DNA of 64,000 nucleotides, taken from contig CAJUKV010000013.1 of assembly GCA_910587305.1 (NCBI GenBank), positions 20,092-84,091 of the forward strand, given 5' to 3'. Origin of the DNA: an uncultured Lachnospiraceae bacterium (GTDB taxonomy: Bacteria > Bacillota > Clostridia > Lachnospirales > Lachnospiraceae). A program made the position numbers and the translations under genes. The notes beneath the pieces are model-generated. The model saw only the letters and a list, made by a program, of their open reading frames with translations. It was not told the DNA's origin and did not search any database. Shown here one piece after another: positions 34,948-42,310 of the stretch. How positions within the stretch are numbered: the first letter of the stretch is position 1; each line of letters opens with the position of its first letter.

Positions 34948-36966
34948 TCATGGAATATACTGCTCCGTAATACTTTTGATCCGACCGTCCTCCAATTCAA
35001 ATATCCACAGGACAGGATACTCCATTTCTTTCAGATAATCGGCGAACTCATTTTCGTTAAGTTCTATGCTGGGGTCATTATGGTTTTCCAGGATAAAAAA
35101 GCTACATTCCTCATGAAGCGGATATGTGATATCTTCCCCTTCCTCATCCACCACCTCAAAGCCTGCGTCCTCGTTATATTCCGGCTTCCAGTACTTACTT
35201 CCTACGGTTGCCCAAATCTGCCTGTCTATGGTCACAACGCCGTTATCAAAGGCAGTTATATAGCCATCTATGATATCCGTCGGCGCCGTTACCGCAAAGG
35301 TATCGGCAATTACCGGCAGCTCCCGTCCCCAGCCTTCCTCCGCTTCCACAGGATAGCTGTATTCTATGCACCACACATAATCGCCATCCTCATACAGTCG
35401 GGCTTTGTATGCGAGTTCTCCCTCCTGCCTTGCCAGAACGTCGTTTTCCGGTACATAACCGTCATCCGCCAAAAGCTGCGCTATGGGATAATCCTTTTCA
35501 AAAAACGATACCCAAAGATGAACGTCCTCATTCGCCACAGCCTGCCACATAGCCGCCTCTTCTTTTTGCCATTCCCCGTCAGGCAGATAAAACGAAAATT
35601 CACGATACATGATATCGTCTGTCACAAGAATCGCCCGTTTTTCCTCCGATTCCCCCTCTTTCATCATTGTGAGCACCCTTGTACTTTCCGCTGCGGGTTC
35701 CCCATCTAAAGCAGCTTTCTCCGCCTCCGACGCTGTTTCGGCGGATAGTTCCTCATCCGTCCCGCTTCCGACTGCAGCTTCCGACTCTGTTTCTCCTTCC
35801 CCTGTTTCTCCCGGCCGGTTATTGTTTTCTGTCTGGTTTTCTTTCTGATTTTCAGTCTGCCCTTCGGTCTGCTTCGGGATATCTCCCCCATTCTCTTCCG
35901 GATTTTCTTTCCCCACGGAACAGCCCACCAAGGCTCCCAGAATAATTGTCAGAACGGCCGCAAGCAAAAATATGGCGGCTCCGTTCCTTTTACGGGTTTT
36001 TATGAGGATATTTTTAAAACGTTTCCGCATGATTTTCTTTCCCCCGTAAAACTGTGTGGACAGCAATTTCCGTTTTTCACACCGGTTGCGAAGTGTGGAC
36101 AGCAATGTTTCCGTATAGGCTTTCCGTGTGGCATAGTCAGCGCCCTGTGTGACTCTTTCGTCGCAGGACAGCTCCATGTCAACCTCCGCCTCTCTTTGCA
36201 TAAGCCAGACAAGTGGGTTAAACCAGTGGAGCGCATTTGCCGTCACAAAAAGCAGTTTCATATACACGTCCCCGCGCTTCAAATGCACCAGTTCATGCTT
36301 CAGGATGAAAAACAATTCCTCCGGGCCGTACCTTTCATCGGGCAAAACCAAAACAGGCGTTAAAAAGCCCATCATCAAAGGGCTGGCCGCTTTCGGATAT
36401 TGGATAACACGCACTCTGCGGCTTATATGCAGCTCATGTTTTAACTCTGTCGTCTGACGCAAAATGCTGACGTCCTTTACGGCCATTCCTCTCTTTGTCA
36501 CCTGTCTTTTAAAATATAAATAACTGAACACATGAACGAACAGGAAAATCAGAGCGCCGAATATCCAGACATAAGCTGCAAGGTCAAGGATGGTAAGGCT
36601 GCCGCTATTATTTTCAGTCTGTGTCCCGATTGGCGCTGTCATTTGCTCCGGCAATGCAAGAATAATCCGTCCGGGCAGCGCCGCCTGTATCGGCAAATCC
36701 GATAAATCCGGCGAATTATCTTCATACGCTTTTTCGGGCCTTGTGGCGGCATGCACTGCCCTTTGTGCCAGCGTCCTGACAGCTGACATTCCATCTGCCG
36801 GATTAAAAGGCAGCAACAGACGCAGGGCGAGAAATATCCAAATCCAATACTTCCATTTCGCGGCATAACGCTTATGGAAAAGCGGTGTAAGGAGCACAAG
36901 CGGAACAATCACCAGGCCGGCCGCTATTGAAATCTCCAAAAAGGAAAGGAAAAAATCTGTCATCAT
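34948..36966 (-). CDS. BlaR1/MecR1-like M56 family membrane metallopeptidase sensor
   Basis: A 672-residue protein. Helices at the N terminus surround the M56 peptidase domain with the zinc motif ILKHELVHLKRGD (about 235-245) and the third-ligand region EAEVDMELSCDERV. A further helix (AAIFLLAAVLTIILGALVGC) is followed by a low-complexity Glu/Thr-rich linker and an extracellular domain of about 250 residues. That domain is not the penicillin-binding domain of true BlaR1, so the signal sensed is probably different. The gene overlaps the blaI-like gene by four bases (ATGA), so the two are translationally coupled. On sensing a signal the peptidase is expected to lead to cleavage of the repressor. 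Confidence 0.85.
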   Translation of the reverse strand: MMTDFFLSFLEISIAAGLVIVPLVLLTPLFHKRYAAKWKYWIWIFLALRLLLPFNPADGMSAVRTLAQRAVHAATRPEKAYEDNSPDLSDLPIQAALPGRIILALPEQMTAPIGTQTENNSGSLTILDLAAYVWIFGALIFLFVHVFSYLYFKRQVTKRGMAVKDVSILRQTTELKHELHISRRVRVIQYPKAASPLMMGFLTPVLVLPDERYGPEELFFILKHELVHLKRGDVYMKLLFVTANALHWFNPLVWLMQREAEVDMELSCDERVTQGADYATRKAYTETLLSTLRNRCEKRKLLSTQFYGGKKIMRKRFKNILIKTRKRNGAAIFLLAAVLTIILGALVGCSVGKENPEENGGDIPKQTEGQTENQKENQTENNNRPGETGEGETESEAAVGSGTDEELSAETASEAEKAALDGEPAAESTRVLTMMKEGESEEKRAILVTDDIMYREFSFYLPDGEWQKEEAAMWQAVANEDVHLWVSFFEKDYPIAQLLADDGYVPENDVLARQEGELAYKARLYEDGDYVWCIEYSYPVEAEEGWGRELPVIADTFAVTAPTDIIDGYITAFDNGVVTIDRQIWATVGSKYWKPEYNEDAGFEVVDEEGEDITYPLHEECSFFILENHNDPSIELNENEFADYLKEMEYPVLWIFELEDGRIKSITEQYIP

Positions 36967-37367
36967 CTTTCGCCCTCCCCGGAATATTCCGCTTCTATTT
37001 CATCCAGAAACCTTCTAAGCTCCTGCACATCGGAATTTTTGATGGCCTTATTGCCGTACAGCGTGGCTATCATATTTTGTATGGAATTGTTATAAAGCTT
37101 TTCCAGAAAATGCTTGCTTGCCCCTGTTTTGTATTCACCTTCCGGGATAACCGCAGTGTACAGATTATTACCTGTTGAGCGGTCGCAGCTGACAAATCCT
37201 TTATCGGAAAGCCGTGTTAAAGAGGTCATTAAGGTGGAAAGCTGCCATTTCCTTCTCCCCTGCAATTCCTTTAAGATATAATTAGAAGTAACAGGGCTTT
37301 GCGCACCCCAAATTACCTGCATGATTTCCAATTCCGCTTCGCCCAGTTTTTTCAAAATATTTCCCAT
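36963..37367 (-). CDS. BlaI/MecI-family transcriptional repressor
   Basis: A 134-residue winged-helix repressor: LGEAELEIMQVIWGAQSPVT, then ILKELQGRRKWQLSTLMTSL and a C-terminal dimerisation helix (FLEKLYNNSIQNMIATLY). In this family a membrane M56 sensor cleaves the repressor between the two parts, and here the sensor is the next gene. It probably represses its own operon through the palindrome over its promoter. GGAGGC precedes the ATG at 37367. Confidence 0.9.
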   Translation of the reverse strand: MGNILKKLGEAELEIMQVIWGAQSPVTSNYILKELQGRRKWQLSTLMTSLTRLSDKGFVSCDRSTGNNLYTAVIPEGEYKTGASKHFLEKLYNNSIQNMIATLYGNKAIKNSDVQELRRFLDEIEAEYSGEGER

Positions 37368-37376
37368 AATTTTGCC

Positions 37377-37428
37377 TCCATTATACGAGTGTGCAATAAA
37401 TTATACGCCCGTATAATGGAGGTGTCAA
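37377..37428 (-). promoter_or_regulatory. Promoter and operator of the blaI-blaR1-like operon
   Basis: TTGACA (37423-37428), 17 bases, TATAAT (37400-37405) on the minus strand. The perfect 18-base palindrome ATTATACGCCCGTATAAT, except for its centre, lies at 37400-37417 and covers the -10 box and spacer. A further half site CTCGTATAAT overlaps the start region at 37379-37388. Confidence 0.8.
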
Positions 37429-37483
37429 TTTATATTTTTCACCATTTCTTTCCAGTCACAAATTAAGACATGAAATATACTTT

Positions 37484-37526
37484 CACACTTCCCGACATGC
37501 CGCTTTGCGGCACAAACGATACATGA
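37484..37526. repeat. R-family repeat, partial
   Basis: CACACTTCCCGACATGCCGC followed by TTTGCGGCACAAACGATACA matches the first hairpin of the R repeats at 20440 and 28944; the following hairpins are missing. Confidence 0.55.
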
Positions 37527-37601
37527 AACGCAAGTACCGCAATGATTTAATTACTGTCCGTTCCGGCGGATGGCCTGCCATCGTATGAAAAGCGGTTTTC
37601 T

Positions 37602-39548
37602 TTAAATATCCAACGCCGCGTGATACCCCTGATACACTGCATTTGTAATGGTCGCCACTTTCGCGCAGTCGCCAATGGAAACAACATACGGGGCGCTGTC
37701 ACGCAGCTCCTCCACCACGTCCGTGCACGCCCTCTGTCCCAGCGCGCAGATTACAGAACTCCCCTTCACAAAATGTCTCTGTCCGTCCTTGTCCTCACAG
37801 GTAACGCCGTCAGCCGTGATTTCCATCCCTCGCAGCCCGGTCCGCACGGTAACCAGTTCGTTTATTTTCTGCAAAAGCAGAGGACGATGGCGTACGTTTG
37901 CATCTGGAGCCAGTTCTTCCCTCATCTCCACAACCGTGACCTTTTTTCCCTCCTGGGCCAGATGGATTGCGGCTTCACATCCTGCAAGGCCGCCGCCAAG
38001 TACCACGACCTCGTCGCCCACTTTTTCCTTTTCCAGATAATACTGATTGACAATTGTAACATTATCCCCGTCAATTCCCGGAATCGGCAGCACAAGCGGT
38101 TTAGAGCCCGCCGCAACAATCACGGCGTCCGGATTTTCCCGCTCCACCAGCTCCCTGTCGGCTTTTGTATTCAGCCGGATTTCAACCCCCGCCTCGCGGC
38201 ACTGTTTTGCAAAGGTAAGGGAAAGCTGATACATTTCCTGTTTAAAAGGGATTGCCTGCTCGCTCTTTAAAATACCGCCCAGCTCCCCTTCTTTTTCCAT
38301 TAAAATAACCTGATGTCCCCTTAAAGCCGCGGTATGGGCCGCTTTCAGGCCGCCGGGGCCGCCGCCCACAACAACCACCTTTTTCGGCACAGGGGCTTTT
38401 GCAATCTCGCTCCCCTCCATTTCGCGTCCAATCAGCGGATTTACCGTACATCGCCTTGTGGAGGTAGCCGCTCTCTCCGCCATGCAGGTAAAGCAGCGCA
38501 GGCACCTTACAATATCCTCATCCTTATTTGCCATTACTTTTCTTGGCAGAAACGGGTCTGCAAGAAGCGCCCTTGCCATATAGACAACGTCCGCCTTGCC
38601 GCTTGAAATGATTTCCTCCATCTGCTGCGGATCATTCAGGCCGCCGATTGTGGCAACAGGAACGGAAACATGCTTTTTGATTTCCGCTGCGAGATACACG
38701 TTACAGCCATGAGCCTTGAACATGGAAGGATGGGTGTCGCCAAAGCCTCTCTGATAAGTTCCGGCGGAAACGTGCAGCAAATCAATATACGGCTCAATCT
38801 GCTGCGCAATTCTCACACCCTCCTCCAAATCATATCCTCCCTCGAACAATTCCGAGCCACTCATACGGAATTCAATTGGAAAGCCCGGCCCGACGGCTTC
38901 CCGCACTGCCTTTAATACCTCAATGGCAAGACGACACCGGTTTTCAAGGCTGCCCCCGTATTCGTCCGTGCGCTTATTAAAATAGGGAGAAAAAAACTGA
39001 TTCAAAAGCCATCCATGGCCCCCGTGAATCATCAGCATTTCAAAACCCGCGCGCCTGGCAAGGGCGGCGACATTGCCGTAAGCAGCCGTAATTTCGGCAA
39101 GCATTTCCTTTGTGAGCGCCTTTACCAAAACCCCGTCAGGACGCACCGTATCGCTCGGCCCCCATTGGTTCATGGAATGCTGTTTATTTTTATCCGTCAT
39201 GTACGTCCCCGCATACATGCCGGAATGGGACAGCTCCAGGCTTGGAATAGCCCCGTGTCTGCGAATGGCGTCCGCCGTATAGGTTGCCGACGCCAGAGAA
39301 TTTAAAATGGACGTATCCAGATGGTATGCATGGGATCCATCGGTCTCAGGATGAACCATACATTCACTTACCGTGACGGCTCCCGCGCCGCCTTTGCTGC
39401 GCAGCTCGTAAAATGCGGTTGACTTGGGCCCGATACAGCCGTCGTTGGTGATATCCGTGCCTCCCATAGGCGCGGAAAACATGCGGTTGCGGAACCTCAC
39501 CCGGCCAATTGTGATTGGACTTGACAGATTTGGAAATTTTTTAACCAT
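37602..39548 (-). CDS. Old yellow enzyme-type NADH:flavin oxidoreductase / 2,4-dienoyl-CoA reductase-like
   Basis: A 648-residue protein. Residues 1-350 form the FMN barrel (SPITIGRVRFRNRMFSAPMG, HGGHGWLLNQFFSPYFNKRT, DEYGGSLENR). The Fe-S cluster segment CLRCFTCMAERAATSTRRC follows, then an FAD/NAD-binding half with two GxGxxG motifs (VVVGGGPGGLKAAHTAALRG, VVVLGGGLAGCEAAIHLAQE). This is the FadH/trimethylamine dehydrogenase architecture, shared with BaiCD/BaiH-type enoate reductases. The substrate, an enoate or enone, cannot be told. The start at 39548 follows GGAGGG. A LysR gene lies directly upstream on the same strand and may regulate it. Confidence 0.9.
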   Translation of the reverse strand: MVKKFPNLSSPITIGRVRFRNRMFSAPMGGTDITNDGCIGPKSTAFYELRSKGGAGAVTVSECMVHPETDGSHAYHLDTSILNSLASATYTADAIRRHGAIPSLELSHSGMYAGTYMTDKNKQHSMNQWGPSDTVRPDGVLVKALTKEMLAEITAAYGNVAALARRAGFEMLMIHGGHGWLLNQFFSPYFNKRTDEYGGSLENRCRLAIEVLKAVREAVGPGFPIEFRMSGSELFEGGYDLEEGVRIAQQIEPYIDLLHVSAGTYQRGFGDTHPSMFKAHGCNVYLAAEIKKHVSVPVATIGGLNDPQQMEEIISSGKADVVYMARALLADPFLPRKVMANKDEDIVRCLRCFTCMAERAATSTRRCTVNPLIGREMEGSEIAKAPVPKKVVVVGGGPGGLKAAHTAALRGHQVILMEKEGELGGILKSEQAIPFKQEMYQLSLTFAKQCREAGVEIRLNTKADRELVERENPDAVIVAAGSKPLVLPIPGIDGDNVTIVNQYYLEKEKVGDEVVVLGGGLAGCEAAIHLAQEGKKVTVVEMREELAPDANVRHRPLLLQKINELVTVRTGLRGMEITADGVTCEDKDGQRHFVKGSSVICALGQRACTDVVEELRDSAPYVVSIGDCAKVATITNAVYQGYHAALDI

Positions 39549-39636
39549 AAGCTTACCCTCCAATTGGATTTTGCAACAATGAACTTTACAACAACGAAAA
39601 ATATAACCTCATATAACTTATAGAAAATATAACATG

Positions 39637-39675
39637 AAAAAACGCTTCTATCCATCAACAGATTGGAAGCGCTTA
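39637..39675 (-). terminator. Intrinsic terminator after the LysR gene
   Basis: On the minus strand AAGCGCTTCC pairs with the GGATAGAAGCG arm, followed by TTTTTTCATG. It separates the regulator transcript from the oxidoreductase gene. Confidence 0.7.
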
Positions 39676-39733
39676 TCAACAAATTTTTTATAAGAATTTT
39701 TCCATAATCTTGTATATGACTTTTTCAAAATAT

Positions 39734-40669
39734 TTATGGAAAGAGCTCCGCTATGGAGCCTATTGCGTCCTCCTCCTTCCTGTCATCTCTGATAACCATG
39801 GATATTTTCCAAGGGATGGAATCGTGCAGCTCAATCAAATGCAGCCCTTCCATTGCAATATCATCCTGATGGATATTTACATCTATTCCCAGTCCCATCT
39901 TCCGTTTACAAAAACGATAGATAATTTTGCTTTCCATTGTTTTCATGACAATGGAAGGTGTAAAGCCAAAATCATGACATCGCTGCAAAAGACTGTGGTA
40001 GCTATAATATTTTTCATTCAATGTAATCAAAGGTTCTCCCTGCAGATCCCTGACGGAAAGCGATTCCCTGTGGAAAAAAGGATGTCCTTCATAAACAACC
40101 GCATTCATCTTTTTTTGAAAAAGCTCCCGGCTCCACAAGCCATGCTCCGTTACCGGCCCCACCACAAACCCCATATCTATGCTCCCTTTCAGTACTTTAT
40201 CCATGACCTCCTGATTGGAAAATTCTTCCCATTGTACCTCAATGTGGGCATGTTCGCCCTTGCACTCCTGCCTGCCGCAGGCTCCCTGCGCATTACCGCC
40301 CCCACAAGTGGTTTGAAAGGAGCTTTTGTACTTGTACTCTTCCAGCTTTTGAAGGGGGAAAACATTTAACACACCACAGGAAAACCCCATCACCAGTTTT
40401 CTTTTCCTGTCACGAATCTGACGAATGCCAATTTTTGTTTCATCAATCTTATCCAGTATCAAACGGCTGTTTTCATAAAAATATGTCCCGCTTTCCGTTG
40501 GAACCATTCCATTTGACGAGCGTTCAAACAAACTGGCTTCAAGTTCTTCCTCCAAATTATGAATAATCTTACTCAGCCCCTGGGGCGTAATAAACATCTG
40601 CTTTGCCGCCCTGTTAATGCTTCGTTCCTCGTAAACTCTCATAAAAAATCTGATATCTTTCGTATCCAT
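39734..40669 (-). CDS. LysR-family transcriptional regulator
   Basis: A 311-residue protein with the N-terminal LysR helix-turn-helix (MRVYEERSINRAAKQMFITP followed by QGLSKIIHNLEEELEASLFE) and a C-terminal periplasmic-binding-like effector domain. In the effector domain, after KLEEYKYKSSFQ, there is an unusual Cys/Gly-rich insertion (TTCGGGNAQGACGRQECKGE). The start at 40669 lies behind GGAGGTAAAG; the ATG at 40681 overlaps that ribosome site. The gene is upstream of the old yellow enzyme-type reductase, with a terminator between them; regulation of that gene is likely but unproven. Confidence 0.88.
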   Translation of the reverse strand: MDTKDIRFFMRVYEERSINRAAKQMFITPQGLSKIIHNLEEELEASLFERSSNGMVPTESGTYFYENSRLILDKIDETKIGIRQIRDRKRKLVMGFSCGVLNVFPLQKLEEYKYKSSFQTTCGGGNAQGACGRQECKGEHAHIEVQWEEFSNQEVMDKVLKGSIDMGFVVGPVTEHGLWSRELFQKKMNAVVYEGHPFFHRESLSVRDLQGEPLITLNEKYYSYHSLLQRCHDFGFTPSIVMKTMESKIIYRFCKRKMGLGIDVNIHQDDIAMEGLHLIELHDSIPWKISMVIRDDRKEEDAIGSIAELFP

Positions 40670-40880
40670 CTTTACCTCCATCCCGAAGCGTTTTACGCCA
40701 AGGAGACGAGCGAAATGTCAGATTTCACTCTACCATCTTGGAATTTGTGACGCTTCGGCACAAATTCTCGCCGAACTTGTTGGGTGTGTTGAACCAAATT
40801 GCTATCAAGCAATTTATTCAACCTTATCTCTCCTGCATACCGCAAGCTGTCCTTGCAGCACTGCGTCAATACTTTCCCGC

Positions 40881-41630
40881 CTACAGTCCGCTATGCCCAT
40901 ACCTCTCCCGAAACTTCTTTGGCGTCACTCCGGTATACTGCCGAAACATCTTTGTAAAATAACTCTGGGAGGAAAAGCCAAAGGCCGCGCTGACCATGGC
41001 GCAGGAGCACTCCGTATCTAACAGCATATTTTTTGCCGCCTTTAATTTACTTTCCATCATATAATCCGTGAGTGTCATTCCTGTCTCCTTTTTAAAAAGA
41101 GAAGACAAATAATCCGGATTTTTCCCCATCTGCCCGGCAATATCTCTCACACGCACAGGGCTGTTTAAATGATGGTGTATATAATCCATACACTTCACCA
41201 CTGTTTTCGAATAAATTTTCTCTTTTCTAAGGGCCGACATATACCTGGTAAAATACTCTACCGCCTCCTCGTGGAGCCTTCCCACCTCCTCTATCGTCCT
41301 GCATCTGTCCATCTTCTGAATATAATAGTCGCTGGTAGTATACGCCGTCTCACTGTTCATACCCCCGGTGATTGCAAATCGCATAACCAGCGTCATAGAC
41401 GCCACAAACAGATATTTCATGTTCGTCAGCGGATCGTCCGAAAGATGCCCCTGCTTCCCCGCGCAAAAATTTCTGTGAGCCTCCTCCACCGCCCGAAGAT
41501 CCCCATCCCTCACATACCGATACATCCGCGTCTCTTCCTCATAATCACTGTGCCGGAAATCACGCTCCCTGTTCATAAATTCCATATACGAAATCTGCTC
41601 TTTTATTTTCCTCCGCACCTTAATAACCAT
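40881..41630 (-). CDS. AraC-family transcriptional regulator
   Basis: A 249-residue protein. The C-terminal 100 residues have the two AraC helix-turn-helix units (VRVRDIAGQMGKNPDYLSSL, then MVSAAFGFSSQSYFTKMFRQ and the end motif YTGVTPKKFRERY). The N-terminal 140 residues are helical and lack a cupin, so the sensor type is unclear. It is divergent from the GH3 glucosidase gene across a 680-base region of long hairpins, and control of that gene is a fair guess. AGGGGAGT precedes the ATG at 41630. Confidence 0.88.
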   Translation of the reverse strand: MVIKVRRKIKEQISYMEFMNRERDFRHSDYEEETRMYRYVRDGDLRAVEEAHRNFCAGKQGHLSDDPLTNMKYLFVASMTLVMRFAITGGMNSETAYTTSDYYIQKMDRCRTIEEVGRLHEEAVEYFTRYMSALRKEKIYSKTVVKCMDYIHHHLNSPVRVRDIAGQMGKNPDYLSSLFKKETGMTLTDYMMESKLKAAKNMLLDTECSCAMVSAAFGFSSQSYFTKMFRQYTGVTPKKFRERYGHSGL

Positions 41631-41815
41631 ACTCCCCTAAATCACATATCGGAATATTACTATTTTTCAAAGAATTTTTATATCCTATTTTTTCATTTTA
41701 TCATAACATTTCATATATAAACAAGCATATGGATAACTTTTTATCCTCCATGCACCCAATGGATTACTTTTCACCGGATAGCCGGAAACATAGCTCTAAG
41801 TAGACAGTTGTCCAA

Positions 41816-42059
41816 CATATGAAACAATGTCATTAAGTTTAGCACCAAAACCAGCCGGGAGGAAAATAAAATTCTGGGGGAGCCCCTTAAAAAGCGTCGG
41901 CACTTGGTGAGGTCCTTCACGAACCTAGTGTCCGCTACGCTTTTTACGGAGCGAGAGCGCGGCGACGGAGAATTTTTACAATAAGCGGACTCGCGAAGCG
42001 AGGCAGCGTTTGTTTTCCTCCCGGCGTCCGCAGCCGTTAACTTAATGACATTGCATATG
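41816..42059 (+). repeat. Long structured palindrome, copy 1 (candidate RNA element)
   Basis: The outer arms CATATGAAACAATGTCATTA and TAATGACATTGCATATG pair; inside these GGGAGGAAAA pairs with TTTTCCTCCC. The centre contains a domain shared with copy 2: AAAAAGCG...CGCTTTTT enclosing CACTTGGT...ACCTAGTG, followed by a small hairpin GCGAGAGC with a GNRA-type loop. No protein is coded; minus-strand frames through it are artefacts of the repeat. Confidence 0.75.
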
Positions 42060-42076
42060 AAAAGTAACATCCTGTA

Positions 42077-42278
42077 GATTACTTTTTTATAATGCAGCCA
42101 AAAACGTAGCTTCTCCGCAAATAAAAATTCAAGGAGTAACCCTTATAAAAACGCCAGCGCTTAACGAGGTTTTTCACGAGTTTAGCGTCTGCTGCGTTTT
42201 TATAGAGCGAAAGCGCGGTGACGACTGAATTTTTATTTGCGGAGAAGCGGACGGACAGCCAACATAAAAAAGTAATCC
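42077..42278 (+). repeat. Long structured palindrome, copy 2 (candidate RNA element)
   Basis: The arms GATTACTTTTTTAT and ATAAAAAAGTAATC pair, then CTTCTCCGCAAATAAAAATT pairs with AATTTTTATTTGCGGAGAAG without mismatch. The central domain repeats that of copy 1 with compensatory changes (CGCTTAAC...GTTTAGCG) and a GCGAAAGC hairpin. It ends 33 bases before the GH3 start codon, so it would be in the leader of a transcript entering that gene from upstream. Confidence 0.75.
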
Positions 42279-42310
42279 AACAGCCCTCAACCAACAGAAA
42301 GGAACAAACT

